Below are positions 42,530 through 53,887 of a stretch of 64,000 nt of DNA, piece after piece (position 1 is the stretch's first letter; each line of letters opens with the position of its first letter). The notes under the pieces were generated by a model that ran no database searches, had not been told where the DNA came from, and saw only the letters and a list, made by a program, of their open reading frames with translations. Both the position numbers and the translations under genes were made by a program. This stretch comes from Heligmosomoides polygyrus polygyrus (lineage: Eukaryota > Nematoda > Chromadorea > Rhabditida > Heligmosomidae): the NCBI GenBank assembly GCA_947396885.1, contig OX377204.1, positions 90,902,728 to 90,966,727 on the forward strand. The letters run 5' to 3'.

Positions 42530-43628
42530 GATTTATGTGTGGTTGTAAGCCACGTAACGCTCAGTTCCCGTCCCTGTGTCTTCGTTCTTGGCTGAGAGCG
42601 CGTCTGCCCTATGTCCGCCCACAGCAGTTTTACGTCATGATCGGCAAACAACGTCTACCCATATTTCGCGCTGCCCACTAAATGGTCTTCGATCGCCAAC
42701 ATTAACCTTTCAGCTGGAAACCACATGGTGACTGCCAGCTCGGCGACAAAACGCCACCGTGCGCCTTGCAAATTCTTCATTCAAACTAATTTCGATAGGA
42801 AGTTTCAGCTTGGTGATTAACTAACGCTAAAAATGCCAGAATTGTAACCGGTTTGCAGACCGACTCTTCAAAGTTCGCGCTAATGAGTCGTAAATATAAT
42901 ATTAGTCTAAGAAATTTTTCTTTCTTTTCTTCTTTTTTTGAATTGAAAAAAGTCGATTGCCGGAAATTTTCTAGCGCTCGAGTTCGGATACATTCGAAAA
43001 TGCGACCATTTTAATACTCAAACTTTTCGAGAGTCTTGATTTTTTGAAAATCCAATTTCAAACGAAATTTATTCGAATACCTAATCGAATAGGTTTCTGG
43101 CACAGCTGTAATCCTAAGCAACAAAAACGGGAGCGACCACACCTAGAACCTTATGTGATCTCACTCACTCCATCCATGCCCATGTTCCTACAGTTCTATT
43201 CGCTATTACCCTTTATCTCAGAAAATAATAGTCTCTTGAATATCCGTGAATACCGGATTGCTCGTTCCGTCGGTACTCAGGGAAAATGCACCATGAATGT
43301 TGGCCGGGATGTCGCCTCATTGTCAGAGCATAGACATTCAGAGGCACACACCTATTACCGACTGCAGGACGCGATTGCAAGTGACAGATTTGTTATTTGT
43401 CAAGCTCTTGACATGCTTCGGTTTTTTTTTAGAAAAATCGAGTTAAACCCTTCTCAGTCAGATATTGATATTGATATTCTAAATATTATTGTAAGTTAGT
43501 TGTTGACCGATCTTCCCTCCCACGAAACCAGATCGAATTCGAACTAGATCAGCTTTGCACAGCGGAGTCATTAGATGTTACACCACATTACATTAACGTT
43601 CAAAATGAGGAAACCATACATGAATTAC
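42530..43628. other. No gene recognised; AT-rich TTCGAA repeats
   Basis: Bases 42965-43095 resemble the TTCGAATATTCG tract at 27480-27700. A 151-codon plus frame (43044-43499) has no motif I recognise. Confidence 0.4.
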
Positions 43629-43630
43629 AT

Positions 43631-43690
43631 TAGGTTGATGAAAAAGTCTTGCATCGCTTTGTAGTATAAAACGCACAGTCGAGTCTTGCT
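43631..43690 (+). mobile_element. Solo mariner end
   Basis: TTAGGTTGATGAAAAAGTCT (43631) is a relative of the TIR of mariner 2 (12375). No transposase or second end follows. Confidence 0.55.
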
Positions 43691-44128
43691 GGTGGCAAAG
43701 ACACTGTGCTCTTTCTAGTCGAGACCTACTGCTGCTATTCGTTTTCCTGCCTTCTGTCTAACCTCCTGGCCATCACTTATTTAGAGAGCTGAAACAGCGC
43801 CTCCGAAATTAGGAGCTGGAGGTCCGACTTCCGTAGAAGACGGAGGTCTTTCAGTGTTTTTTCAGCACCACCAAAATAGCAAAATACAGCAAAGAGGAAT
43901 TAAAAAAACGACCGCATGGTGGAGAAGAATCCTAAATTTGAAGGGTTTGTAATTTGTTGCAGTACTGCATGTACTGCAAGTGCGCTATGCTCGCCAAAAT
44001 ATGTTAGTCGGATGCAGCGCATACGGGGATGTGCCGACTGTCACGCGCTAACTGGTTCCTACTTCAAATTTTCCGCCCAAGCCAACCAGGGTCAACCTGG
44101 GTCGCTACTACCAGTAATCTGGCTTCTA

Positions 44129-44866
44129 TTAGGTTGTAACGAAATAAATGGCACTGAACCACTGTAAATTTAAACAGTTAATATCTCGGCTTGTAGGCAA
44201 GTTTATTAATCGAATAAAAACCTTGTGATTCTAAACATCTTTTCCAACGTGACACAAGCTTTTTTATCCCAGTAGCATAAAAATCAAAAGTTCTGGAATT
44301 GACGAAGTCCTCGAAGGCACTTTTGGCATCCTGTTGGTATTTGAATACTTTCCCTACCAAGAAGTAGCCAAGATGCTTGAAGAAATGGTAGTCTGTTGGG
44401 GAGAGGTCGGAAGAAAACGGAGGATGTGGTAGAGTTTCAATGCTCAGCTCATTCAATTTCTGCAACGTCATTCGTGCTACATGGGGGCGAGCATTGTCGT
44501 GCAGAAGGAGAACTCGCCTTCGGTTTACCAAGGCCGGCCCGATATCCTTCAACTTTTTCACCATTTCTTCAATTTCAACGCGGTACTTCTCTGCCGTGAT
44601 GGATTCACCGGGAGGGAGGAAGCTGTGGTGAATAATTCCCAGCGAACACCACCATACTGTCACCACTACTTTCTTTTGGTGCAATTCCGGCTTCGCAAAA
44701 ACCTTGGGGCTCTCATCGCTGTCCACCCACTGTGCCGATCGTCGCCTGTTGTCGTACATTATCCATTTCTCGTCACAGGTTACGATGCGATCAAGGAATG
44801 GGTCCGTTTCGTTCCGTAGAAGCAGTGCGGACGAGATCTCATATCGTCCGCACTGCTTCTACGGAA
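44129..44866 (-). mobile_element. Mariner element 7, truncated at a palindrome
   Basis: Same family as the intact copy at 21149: left TIR TTAGGTTGTAACGAAATAAA (44129, TA at 44127-44128) and the C-terminal ~60% of the transposase. Homology stops near 44840, inside a perfect 23-bp inverted repeat (44812-44834 and 44844-44866) made of the element's own sequence. The right end and N-terminal half are missing. Confidence 0.9.
44178..44840 (-). pseudogene. Truncated mariner transposase
   Basis: Open from the palindrome through MYDNRRRSAQWVDSDESPKV, LLHDNARPHVARM and FSSDLSPTDYHFFKH (second and third Asp kept, DD34D spacing). A one-base deletion in the A-run near 44215 removes the normal stop after GFY, so the frame runs on as SINKLAYKPRY. 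The helix-turn-helix half is absent. Confidence 0.88.
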
Positions 44867-45244
44867 GTGCTTTTTCTATGTTGATCACTTAACACATGCT
44901 CTTCTCACTGTAGCCAAAACTCCAACGCTTTTCTATGTTGATCACGTTACTCCTCCTCGGCCGCTCTCACTGTATCGTAAACAAAGGAACTAATTCGCCT
45001 GTACGGTCGCCTTCCGAGTGACACATTTCTTGCCTCATTGATTCCTTGCATGTTTCAAGGTTTCAATTCTAGCATATCAAATTAAACCTTGCCGTCAAAT
45101 ATGACTTGCCTGGCAAATACACCTTACTTGTCACATATCTTTTGGCCATCCAGTATACTTTGCCATCTACTGCAGCCAACATACTTTTGCCCATCGACTG
45201 TATCTCATTGTTCGTCGTTTTAAATGAAAAATCATTAACATAAA

Positions 45245-45592
45245 GGTTTAATTACCCAAGTTTGAGATGAGGGACAACACACCGCAGCCGCGCAAGATCC
45301 ATAACGTCGAAATCCGCGTGGCACTCTACGAAAGAGGAAGGCGAGCAGAGGATTCGAGAGGATCCTGATAACCACCGACCAGAGGACCTCCAAGGCAACA
45401 ACAGTCAACCGCGATACCAGGCTTGTGTGGCGATAAAGCGCTGATTTGTTCATCGGCTGGCCACCGCAAGTCATTGTATGGCCAAAAACGCATTCATGTC
45501 GCCTCCACGACATCCCGTAGAAGTAGAATGCGCTGGCGCATCCCAGAAGGGATTGAGTAACGCCGTCCTTTATTCTTTATCCTCTATGTTTG
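45245..45592 (+). pseudogene. SL1-mRNA/SINE chimeric retrocopy
   Basis: Bases 45245-45266 are an exact 22-nt nematode SL1 leader, joined directly to ATG and a 33-codon frame (MRDNTPQPRKIHNVEIRVAL..AEDSRGS), then a stop. From about 45414 to the tail TTTATTCTTTATCC the sequence is SINE from mid-body to 3' end. The order SL1, coding start, SINE 3' half is what reverse transcription with a template switch would leave. No SL RNA gene features follow SL1 (no GTAAAC donor). The source gene is not recognised, and no clear target duplication was found. Confidence 0.72.
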
Positions 45593-46546
45593 CTGTACAA
45601 CTTTCTGTGTTAGTGCTGCATTTATTATCAACCTAATATTTTGGATTCTGTTTGAAGGGAACATTTTCAGCTCGATTGCAATTGCTTCCGTAATGCAGGC
45701 AGAAAACAATCAAACCCCGTGCTCCATCTAATCATTTCAATCTCTTAACGGCTCCATCAGACCTAGAACAACTAGACCGTTTTCTATGTTGATCAGACTT
45801 TTTCAGGTTTTTGTTCTACTGTGATATTTTGTCGCGCCTCTTCCTTGTCTGTTGCTAGGAATAGAAGATTTAAATGTGGAATAGGCAGTAGAAATCCTCA
45901 TCCTAAAAACCCAATTTCTACTTTTCAGGGGCAGCGAGTGGGAGATGGGTAATCAAATCTCTACAACGAGCTTTTGAATGAGAGCTCTTCGTTCATTTCC
46001 TGCATCATTTTTTTTGTTTTGTTTTTCAACAACCCAGTTACTGCCAGCTTTTCATCTCCTTCTTCTTCACGCATCACACACTTGTGGATCGATTGAATAA
46101 AAAATTAGTTGGAAATCAAAGTAAACAACACCAGCGTAGTCTGACTAACAAAGACCATTATCTTTTGCCCTCATTTTGTACGAGTCACCCCAACACAATA
46201 ATGATGCTGAGGTGTTAACAAAGCTAATGCGGCTCCAAGCTTCGCGCTACTTGCTTAAGGCGGCCGAAATGGCATTCCTTCTAGAAGATTATCCTCATTC
46301 AGGATTAGTCGTCGTCATGGCTTTAGCTTCCTTGACTCAAAAGCTGGCTCGATGATCCCTTCGTAACGGATCTCTGCTCAGAAGCCTCTATAAATAGTGC
46401 CAATACTGTTCAGACAAGGCAGTTAGAGATCTTTGATACATTTTGGCAAAGCAACACACTAGACGGCAGTTTAGGGAAATGCGGCTTACAGCCTCCTTGA
46501 TTTCTTGATTTTTGTTACGGATTGTGGTATTTTAGGGAATTTAGGT
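45593..46546. other. No recognisable gene
   Basis: TTTTCTATGTTGATCA occurs here (45780) and twice near 44870-44945, a minor dispersed repeat. Nothing else recognised. Confidence 0.4.
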
Positions 46547-46740
46547 GACGTGCTAGTGCAGCTGGAAGAGGTGCTGGTCCCCGTCTGCATCCCGAAACGA
46601 GAGTCTTGGTTTGATTCCCACCCAGACCAACCAAGCCCTACATCTCTCCAGGTCCATAAATGCCAAATTTTTTTTTGAAGGAATAAAGTACTGAATCGTT
46701 TGTCTTCAGACAACGATGAGTCATTGTAAAGTCTGAAAAA
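46547..46740 (+). mobile_element. SINE, diverged partial
   Basis: Head TGCTAGTGCAGCTGGAAGAG, B-box TTGGTTTGATTCCC, body CAACCAAGCCCTACATC; the tail is lost. Confidence 0.6.
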
Positions 46741-46852
46741 TGATAATGGTCAACCCTTTTGTGAGATGCACAGGTTATTCAACTTCTACAGATTTAGTGG
46801 AGACAAATTGATTGGGTTTTGACCTATACGACGGCTTGCGGTAACTAGAGGA

Positions 46853-47130
46853 GTAAGGATCAAAGGTTAAAGAATGGCATTGGTCAGTATTCTTCGGGAC
46901 GCGCCATGCCTTCTACCTCAAGGATATGCTAGGGATGCAATTGAAAAGGATATTCTCCACTTACCAGCCTGGATAAGTCAGGTTTTATCCTTTCCAGGCT
47001 AGTTCTGGGTACCATTTCAACGACTTCGGATAGGCTTGGTCGACCTGGGCGAGAAATGCGAACCAACGACCTTGAATTGGAGTGCTTCCGACAGCAGGCG
47101 CCTCCTACGACTGCGCTACCTGCGTGCTGT
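46853..47130 (-). mobile_element. SINE, diverged
   Basis: Minus-strand copy with tail, GGCGCGTCCCGAAGAATAC and head GTAGCGCAGTCGTAGGAGG; the body is strongly diverged. Confidence 0.7.
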
Positions 47131-47379
47131 AGGCTACATATGCACTCAAATTGCCTTTAAGATATCATATCTCGCAAAAGTAAAAAGCGCGCTCTCAAAA
47201 GAGGCTAACAGATGTTTTCTTAATCATTTTCTCCTTTACTAAAGTGGAGAGAATTCAAAAAGCGTAGTGATTTGTTCTTGAGACTCATCTCGTCAGTGGG
47301 GTTTTTACTGCTATCTTCTCTATGCGAAAGAGATTATTTTCCTTCTGTTAAAAGGTGCTTATTTGAACTTTAGATACAT

Positions 47380-48430
47380 CTATTTTGGTTTGAAAAGTAT
47401 CCGTTTCAAAACAAAATTGGCATATATATGCCATATTTAATTCAAATTGGACACTTTTCAAACCAAATCGGACACTTTTCAAATCAAATTGGACACTATT
47501 CTAAGTTAGCTTAAGACTTTTGAAATCAAAGCAAACTCTTTCAAATGAAAACAGACTAAATAGTTTCCGGGATGGTTAGAATAAATCTTGTTCAAGAAAA
47601 ATTTGGTATAGCTTTTTTTGATTTTTTTTTGCTTTAGCTGCCTGAATGAGTGTATCACCTGTATCACCTGTCGTCCCGTTGATCATCGACTTGCTCAAGC
47701 GGGCGCCAGCAGCGTCCCATTCGTCCCTGTCGCGTGCCAGAGTGCTCCGCTCCAATGAATCCTCCTCGCTCGAGGGACACGAAGAGCGTCATATCGGTCG
47801 TTCAGGGCTTTCTCGAAGATGTATGACCAATGCGTTGGTGGGCATCCCGGTTAATGAGTGTAACAACTTTATAGAATTTTTATTTTTTAAGAAATTAAAA
47901 AGCGTGATCGCAAAAGAGGTTGATAACTAAATTTTATTCCAAAGCTCAGCAAAGCAGTAATCAAATAGTGCACTAAAAAGCCAGGTTACGCCATGCATTC
48001 GAAAGTTTTGCAGCAAAGTGAGAATATGAGTGTTTTTTACAACTTTCCATGTTGCATCGTTTGCAAAACTCCAGAAAACCCAGAAGTTTCCTATCAATCG
48101 ATTAAAAATTGCTACGTCTTGGAGAAGGGCATGGCACATTCTCTTTTTTGATGCTAAAAACTTGCTGCCCTCCTGCTTTTTAAAACAAGCTATAAAAACA
48201 GCAACAACAGCTCTTCAAAAAATGTTATATTTATAAAATTTTAAACAAAATGTTCACATATTGGGTTATAGAAGTTTAAAGAAACCATAGTAAAAATTTT
48301 CGTAAAAAACTATTCTAATCTTTTAAGGAGTATTCAATTCGATGTAGAAAAAGTTCATTTTGATTTGGAAGATTTTGCTTTGATTTCATCAGTCTTGAGC
48401 TGACTTAGAAGTGTGTCCAATTCGACGTGA
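47380..48430. repeat. Inverted-repeat element interrupted by an RTE end
   Basis: Bases 47483-47560 (AAATTGGACACTATTCTAAG, GAAATCAAAGCAAA) are inverted at about 48330-48425. Near the left side are three ~24-bp repeats of ATTGGACACTTTTCAAA. Between the arms is the RTE fragment at 47655-47852. The element class is unclear. Confidence 0.55.
47655..47852 (-). mobile_element. RTE 3' end, 5'-truncated
   Basis: Same 3' end as the element at 4710 (tail TCACCTGTATCACCTGTCGT on the plus strand). Flanked by AATGAGTGTA (47645-47654, 47853-47862), a 10-bp target duplication. Confidence 0.85.
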
Positions 48431-49206
48431 GAATGGAATATGTAGCAATTTTTTCTATAAGAGCGAAGCATGCTTCTTTTTTATATACTCCTTATGTAAC
48501 CTATGTAGCCTTGTGATATGTAGTAACCGAGCCAAGCCTTTCGGAAATTAATGAACGTTTTCGATTTCTGCTTGCTTTGACCACTATTAAGGCTGTATAA
48601 ATCCGGGTACAGCAATCAAGATAAAAGCATTGGAGTGTGGTGACTGGACGATGGAAATACAAATTTAGCCGCCTCGCTGAATTAGAACTACGTCACGGTG
48701 GAGTCGCGAAACCCTCAGCGCCCACCCCCCCCCCCACCTTCCTCGCCTATTTATTTATTTATTTATTTAAAGCATGCATTTAACACGCAACAATATATTA
48801 TACAATGCACACATACCAAACGGAATAAAGCTTGCAAAAAACAACAAGATCAAGGCGGATTGAAGGTGACATTTCATTTCATTTATTTCTTGACAATGGA
48901 GAATTTCTCTTACAGAAACCCATTGCAGTGCAGAAGACAAAGGCAGGTAATTGTGATAGCCCCTAGATTCTTTTTCATTATTTATTTATTTATTTAATTC
49001 TTTAAAGGCGCGGGTAACTGCTACACTTTTAAATCGTCCGTTAAGAACAACAAAGTAAGACAGTGCTATAAAGCAACAAATATAATACATAGCTATTCCG
49101 AAAACACAGTCCATTAAAAGAATCTATTAGTGCATTTATCATTCAAATGATTCAAATCAGTTTCCTTAAGACTCAAATGGCTGGCACAAGGTATCGAGGT
49201 TGTGAG
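48431..49206. repeat. No gene; TTTA microsatellites
   Basis: (TTTA)n at 48747-48770 and 48978-49000, and a C-run at 48725. No gene recognised. Confidence 0.5.
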
Positions 49207-49350
49207 CTGTCATAACGATGTTATGTTGCGATCAAAACTTCTAACGCCAGGCGGCACTCGAACCCGTACCTCCCTCTGATCGGGCGGGAATGCTCTACGC
49301 CTTTACGCCATCGGCGCCCTTTTGATCGCAACAAAACATCGTTATGTCAG
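49207..49350 (-). repeat. tRNA-core inverted-repeat element, copy 4
   Basis: Arms CATAACGATGTTATGTTGCG.. and ..CGCAACAAAACATCGTTATG, nearly perfect over ~32 bp, enclose a minus-strand tRNA-like core (GCGCCGATGGCGTAAAGGCG, GGTTCGAGTGCCGCCTGGCG). The core differs from copy 1 in the anticodon region, yet the arms are close, so the core may diverge or be exchanged separately. Confidence 0.8.
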
Positions 49351-49393
49351 CATTTATCATTCTGGCTGGTTATGAGATAGTAGTACCTTGAAG

Positions 49394-49694
49394 AGCACAT
49401 GTAGCGCAGTCGGAGGAGAGGAGGTGCCGGCTGCAGCGTGCACCCGATACCAGGTTCTTGGCTCGGGTTTCCTGCCCAGCCAACCAAGCTTTCCTTCCCT
49501 TCGGAGTCGATGAACTGGTACCAGAGTTGTCTGAGAAGGGCGAAGCGCTGCCTTCTTCATCAGCTGCGCACCGGTCAAGTCATTGTATGGTCCAAATACG
49601 CATTCAAAATGCCCTCCATGTCATCCGCAGAAGAAGAATGCGTGGTGCATCCCAAAGTGGATTGAGCAACACAGTGCTTAACCTTTATCCTTTA
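49394..49694 (+). mobile_element. SINE copy
   Basis: Complete plus-strand copy: CATGTAGCGCAGTCGGAGG, body GTCAAGTCATTGTATGG, tail CCTTTATCCTTTAT. Confidence 0.88.
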
Positions 49695-50014
49695 TTATAA
49701 TATTTATTATTATTGTTTATTATTTTTATTAACTGCTATTGTGGGTGAGGATGCATTGGATCAGCAGATGCAGCCTTCTTTCTAAATTTTGTCCTGCACT
49801 AGTTCTGTGGTTCGGCGGGCGACTTGCCCAACCCAAAAATTAGGACTCGCCCAGTGAGTTGCCCTCCGGTCTCTTCTGCTTGACAGGCCGTTAGGACAAG
49901 GCTGACCGGTGTTCTAGTGCAGGCCAGCTATTCTACGGACAAGACTCACCTAATTATCCGGGTAAAGCATGCTGACGCCAACCATGACGTGCACCACCAC
50001 AGCACCTATCAGAG

Positions 50015-50205
50015 CGCCTGGTAGCGCAATAGGATGAGCCACCGGCTATCGCGTGCACCCTGGCACAGGCTCTTGGTTCGGCTCTTCCACCAGACCAAAA
50101 AAGGTTTCGATCCCTCCAGGGTCAGGGAATTGCTATCATTTCTTGTCTCAGAGGGAAAAAGCACCGTCTTGTTCATCATCTGGCCACTAGACATTGGATC
50201 CGGCT
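50015..50205 (+). mobile_element. SINE, diverged, tail missing
   Basis: Head TGGTAGCGCAATAGGATGAG, B-box TTGGTTCGGCTCTTCC; the 3' third is replaced. Confidence 0.65.
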
Positions 50206-50295
50206 CCGATTTGGCTAATTCAGAACCGTTATTTTTCTCAAAACCTGGTTAAAAGAATGTGGGAACAATAGGACTTTTGGAAAGCTCGGGTCTTA

Positions 50296-51615
50296 CCAGG
50301 ATACTATCTCAACGGTAGGTCGGAACGGCGCAAGTGTTGTATATGGGCAGAACCCCCTCTCCCTGGGAAGTAACAAACTGCAGGTATCTCGACCCCAATA
50401 CAACTCTGCGCAAAGTTAGGGGCGACGGAAGTCGCCTGTTGGCGCCCTGTTGATTCACGTGCTCCACAGCTGACGGGCGCGCGCGGGATGAGGGCTGGTA
50501 TCGAGGATCGGCGCAGTGGACAGGTGGCGTAGTAGGGAAGAGCTCGGGCTCGTGAGCGAGAGGTCGAGGGTTTGGATCCCGCAGACTGTGTTTCTTTTGC
50601 ACTTTTGCAAAATCCATGTTTATCATATAGGTAATCCAGCTAGGGGTATTATAGTGTGTTATAGAGCATGTTTACATATAACATACCACCCATACCGTTA
50701 ACAATGGTGGTCCAGGCAGGGTTACCGATTTCGCTGAAACTTCGTCTAGGGAGGTTGTTTGGGGTGCTGATCACAAATCTGATATCCGTTCTTCACGATT
50801 CCGTCGGAGGCCACCTATACCGTTAACAAGGGTGGTCCAGGCAGGGTTACGGATTTCGCTGAAACTTCGTCTAGGGGAGTTATTTGGGGTGCTGATCACG
50901 AATCTGATATCCATTCTTCACGATTCGGCTGGATAATATAAATACAGGAAGGCACAAGATTACATTCCTAAAGTTTCCGCCGGTGACGGCAGGTAGAGAT
51001 AGAATCGTTAAAAACGGATGTCAGATTCGTGATCAGCACCCCAATAAACCGCCCTAGAAGAAGTTTCAGCAAAAACATTTTTTGACCGAAGTTTTGTTGG
51101 TGGAGTCGGAACTTTTAACTAGTTCCACAAAACATCTATCGTTTCATAACTACAGCTTCACAAAAAATAGGCTTAAAATAAGTGACACACAGAAGTGAAC
51201 ATTTTAGCTAATCTGTAGTTTGAAGCACATGTTATATGTAAACATGCTCTATAACACACTATAATACCCCTAGCTGGGTTACCTATACGATAAATATGGA
51301 TTTTGAAAAAGTGCAAAAGAAACAGTCTGTGGGATCCAAACCCCCGACCCCTCGCTCACGAGCCCGAGGTCTTCCCTACTACGCCACCTGTGCACTGCGC
51401 CGATCCTCGATACCAGCCCTCATCCCGCGCGCGCCCGTCAGCTGTGGAGCACGTGAATCAACAGGGCGCCAACAGGCGACTTCCGTCGCCCCTAACTTTG
51501 CACAGAGTTGTATTGGGGTCGAGATACCTGCAGTTTGTTACTTCCCAGGGAGAGGGGGTTCTGCCCATATACAACACTTGCGCCGTTCCGACCTACCGTT
51601 GAGATAGTATCCTGG
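50296..51615. mobile_element. Fold-back element with ~385-bp TIRs and tRNA-like segments
   Basis: Arms 50296-50690 and 51232-51615 are almost identical reverse complements beginning CCAGGATACTATCTCAACGG. TTA lies directly outside each end (50293-50295, 51616-51618), a possible 3-bp target duplication as in Harbinger-type elements. Each arm contains a tRNA-like stretch with an A-box match TGGCGTAGTAGG and a weak B-box GGTTTGGATCCC (50524-50580 and its mirror). The centre holds two tandem ~120-bp repeats plus an inverted partial third. No transposase. Confidence 0.8.
50688..51060 (+). repeat. Tandem and inverted repeats of a recurring module
   Basis: Units at ~50688-50808 and ~50811-50931 share ACTTCGTCTAGGG and GGGGTGCTGATCAC; an inverted partial unit is at 51007-51060 (GATTCGTGATCAGCACCCCA). 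The same module appears near 9530, 9830 and 61135. Confidence 0.8.
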
Positions 51616-51928
51616 TTAGAAAGAGTTAAATAGAAGTGATTTTCACCGTATCGGATTTTTGGACAGTTTAGACGACTGATTTTGATCACAAATCTTATAT
51701 CCTATCCCATTAGGATATCCAATATGAAATCCGGAGACAAATCGATTATTTGGATCGTTTGATAATCTATTCTTGTTAAAGTTGCTCATACACGATTTTT
51801 TCTAGGATGCGGGCCTTTTCAAAATTTTCATTATTTGCACAACCCTTTTACCCACATTTGAAGAAAACGACGATTTCGATTTTTCAGAATCGGTGGCGGA
51901 TACAATCTCTACTGGCTGCCACAATTCA

Positions 51929-52214
51929 TAAAGGATAAAGAAAAAAGGACGGTGTTATTCTATCTCTTTTGGGATGCGCCACACATTCTGCTTCTTCGGG
52001 ATGTTGTGGAGGCGAATTGAACGCGTGTGTGGCCATGCAATGACCTGCGGTTGCCAGCTGATGAAGAAATCAGCGCATCACCCTTCTCAGACATGTGTGG
52101 TCAATTCACTGACCTGGAGGGATGAAAGTCTTGATTGGAAATCCGAAGCAGGAACCTGGTCTCGGGTGCACGTGGCAGCCCGCACTTCCACCAGTTGCGC
52201 TACAACGCTCCCGC
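51929..52214 (-). mobile_element. SINE copy
   Basis: Minus-strand copy with tail, body and diverged head (GTAGCGCAACTGGTGGAAG). Confidence 0.8.
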
Positions 52215-52229
52215 AGTTCTTAGGAGGAC

Positions 52230-52330
52230 AAATAAGCATACATATTGCGTCCGCAACATCCCATGAGAGTATACGCCTGGTGCATTCCAAAAAGGGCTAT
52301 TTAACATCGGCTCTTATCCCTTCATTCTTA
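52230..52330 (+). mobile_element. SINE 3'-end fragment
   Basis: CGCAACATCCCATGAGAGTA.. through GCATTCCAAAAAGGG to a T/C-rich tail, opposite in strand to the adjoining copy. Confidence 0.6.
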
Positions 52331-52841
52331 TCTTACTGCAAGAAGACCTTAGCTCCAGTTCGCCTCTTCTTGTCTTTATTCCTTCCCTGCTTTCTCCGAT
52401 TCGTGAGTCGGAGATGGCTCCCTCAGCGCCCGGTTCCATTTGTGGGGTCTATCTAATTTTCCTAATTCAGCTCTTCAGAAGCTAATCTGACGTCAATCGG
52501 ACGCTTCTCTACCACCTACCACTTAACAAAGGATATATTACTGATCGGCTCGTTGCTTGCTAAAGAATTAGGTGAAGTTAGGCAAGAGAACGAACATTAG
52601 GATTCCAACTTCTACAAGCTATTGAAGAAATTTTTGGCGAAGCTCGACGAAGCTCACAAAGCGGAGATTTCTGCAACTACCTTGTGTACGCATGAATTTC
52701 AATACCATCTATACCAAATGTAGAGCAGTTTTGGTTCCTTCTTCATTTTGATGCCAAGATTAGGTGAACGTCTGGGTTTGAAGTCTCTTCGTTTCCATTC
52801 CTACTTATCATCACCATTTTGCACACATGAGGCCCTCAAAA
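52331..52841. other. No recognisable gene
   Basis: Nothing recognised. Confidence 0.4.
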
Positions 52842-53134
52842 GGCGCAATCAGTGCAGTTGGAGGAGGCGCCCGTTACTGCACTACACTCCGTTTTAGGAT
52901 TTTGCTTAGCATTTCTAATCCAGGCCAAGTAAGCCTTTCGTCCCTTAGGGGTGATTTGATATCAAACTTGTTTGGGAAGAATAAGGCACTGATTTTTTCA
53001 TCAATTGGCCATCTAAGGTTATTATATGGGCCGAACACGCGTTCAGGTTGCCTCCACGACACCTCATAGAAGTAGAAGGCATGGCACATCCTCAGAAGGA
53101 TGGATTGACGCCGTCCTTTACCATTTATTCTTGG
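52842..53134 (+). mobile_element. SINE, diverged
   Basis: Head CAGTGCAGTTGGAGGAGG, body GGCCAAGTAAGCCTTTCG, CATCAATTGGCCATCTAAGG, tail TCCTTTACCATTTATTC. Confidence 0.78.
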
Positions 53135-53594
53135 GGCTCCGATAATCTGGATAGGCCTCAGCATCCAGAAAAATCGTCGTCTCAAATTTGCTAGCCCTAA
53201 AATTCTCCTTGGGCTCACTCTGCCAAGTAGTATAGAGTTCTGTGTGCGACATGAGGTCTCCTCAGACACGTCAATCCAACTTAATCAAATTCGCCAGGCA
53301 ACATCGTGAGAAAACAGAATTCAGCGACAAAGAATTCCGCAGTAGTTTTTCACCACTAACACCGTCCTTTGTATGTACATAATCAATTTAAGAAGTAGTC
53401 GTCTTTCCAGAGCTGGAAAAAGGTTGTTGACCTGCTCGCTGCGGATGAATTACTTCCGCCTCAAAAAGTCTCCTACAGTATTCTCCCAATGGAACACCGG
53501 GGCATGAATCAGCCAACGGTTCAACTCTCCTTCCAGGACAGATCGGTCTCCATTAAAAAATGTTGACTTGTACAAACTAACTATATTCATGTTG

Positions 53595-53887
53595 GGCACG
53601 TGGTAGCGCAGATGGGAAAGGCGCGACCGACGAGTGCACCGTGTTTCAAAGTTCTTGGCTCAGTTCCGCGCTGATTAAATAAGCCTTTCATCCCTCCGTG
53701 ATCGCCACTGTGTTGGTGCCAGACGGCCCTGGAAGGATAAGGCTCTAACTGCTTCACCGGGAGGTCGTCACAAGCATTTGTGTAGGCCAAGTACGCTTTT
53801 AAAATACCTCCACAACATCTCGAAGAGATTGAATGTATGGCGCATACTAATAGACGTTGACTAACGCCGTCCTTTATTATTTATTAT
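53595..53887 (+). mobile_element. SINE, diverged
   Basis: Head CGTGGTAGCGCAGATGGG, body AAGCCTTTCATCCCTCC, tail GCCGTCCTTTATTATTTAT. Confidence 0.78.

Noticed and set aside
43044..43499. 151-codon plus-strand frame
   Set aside because: Begins in TTCGAA repeat DNA and shows no recognisable domain; possible but unsupported.
45245..45266. SL1 RNA gene
   Set aside because: After the leader there is ATG and a coding-like stretch rather than the GTAAAC donor and Sm-site structure of SL RNA.
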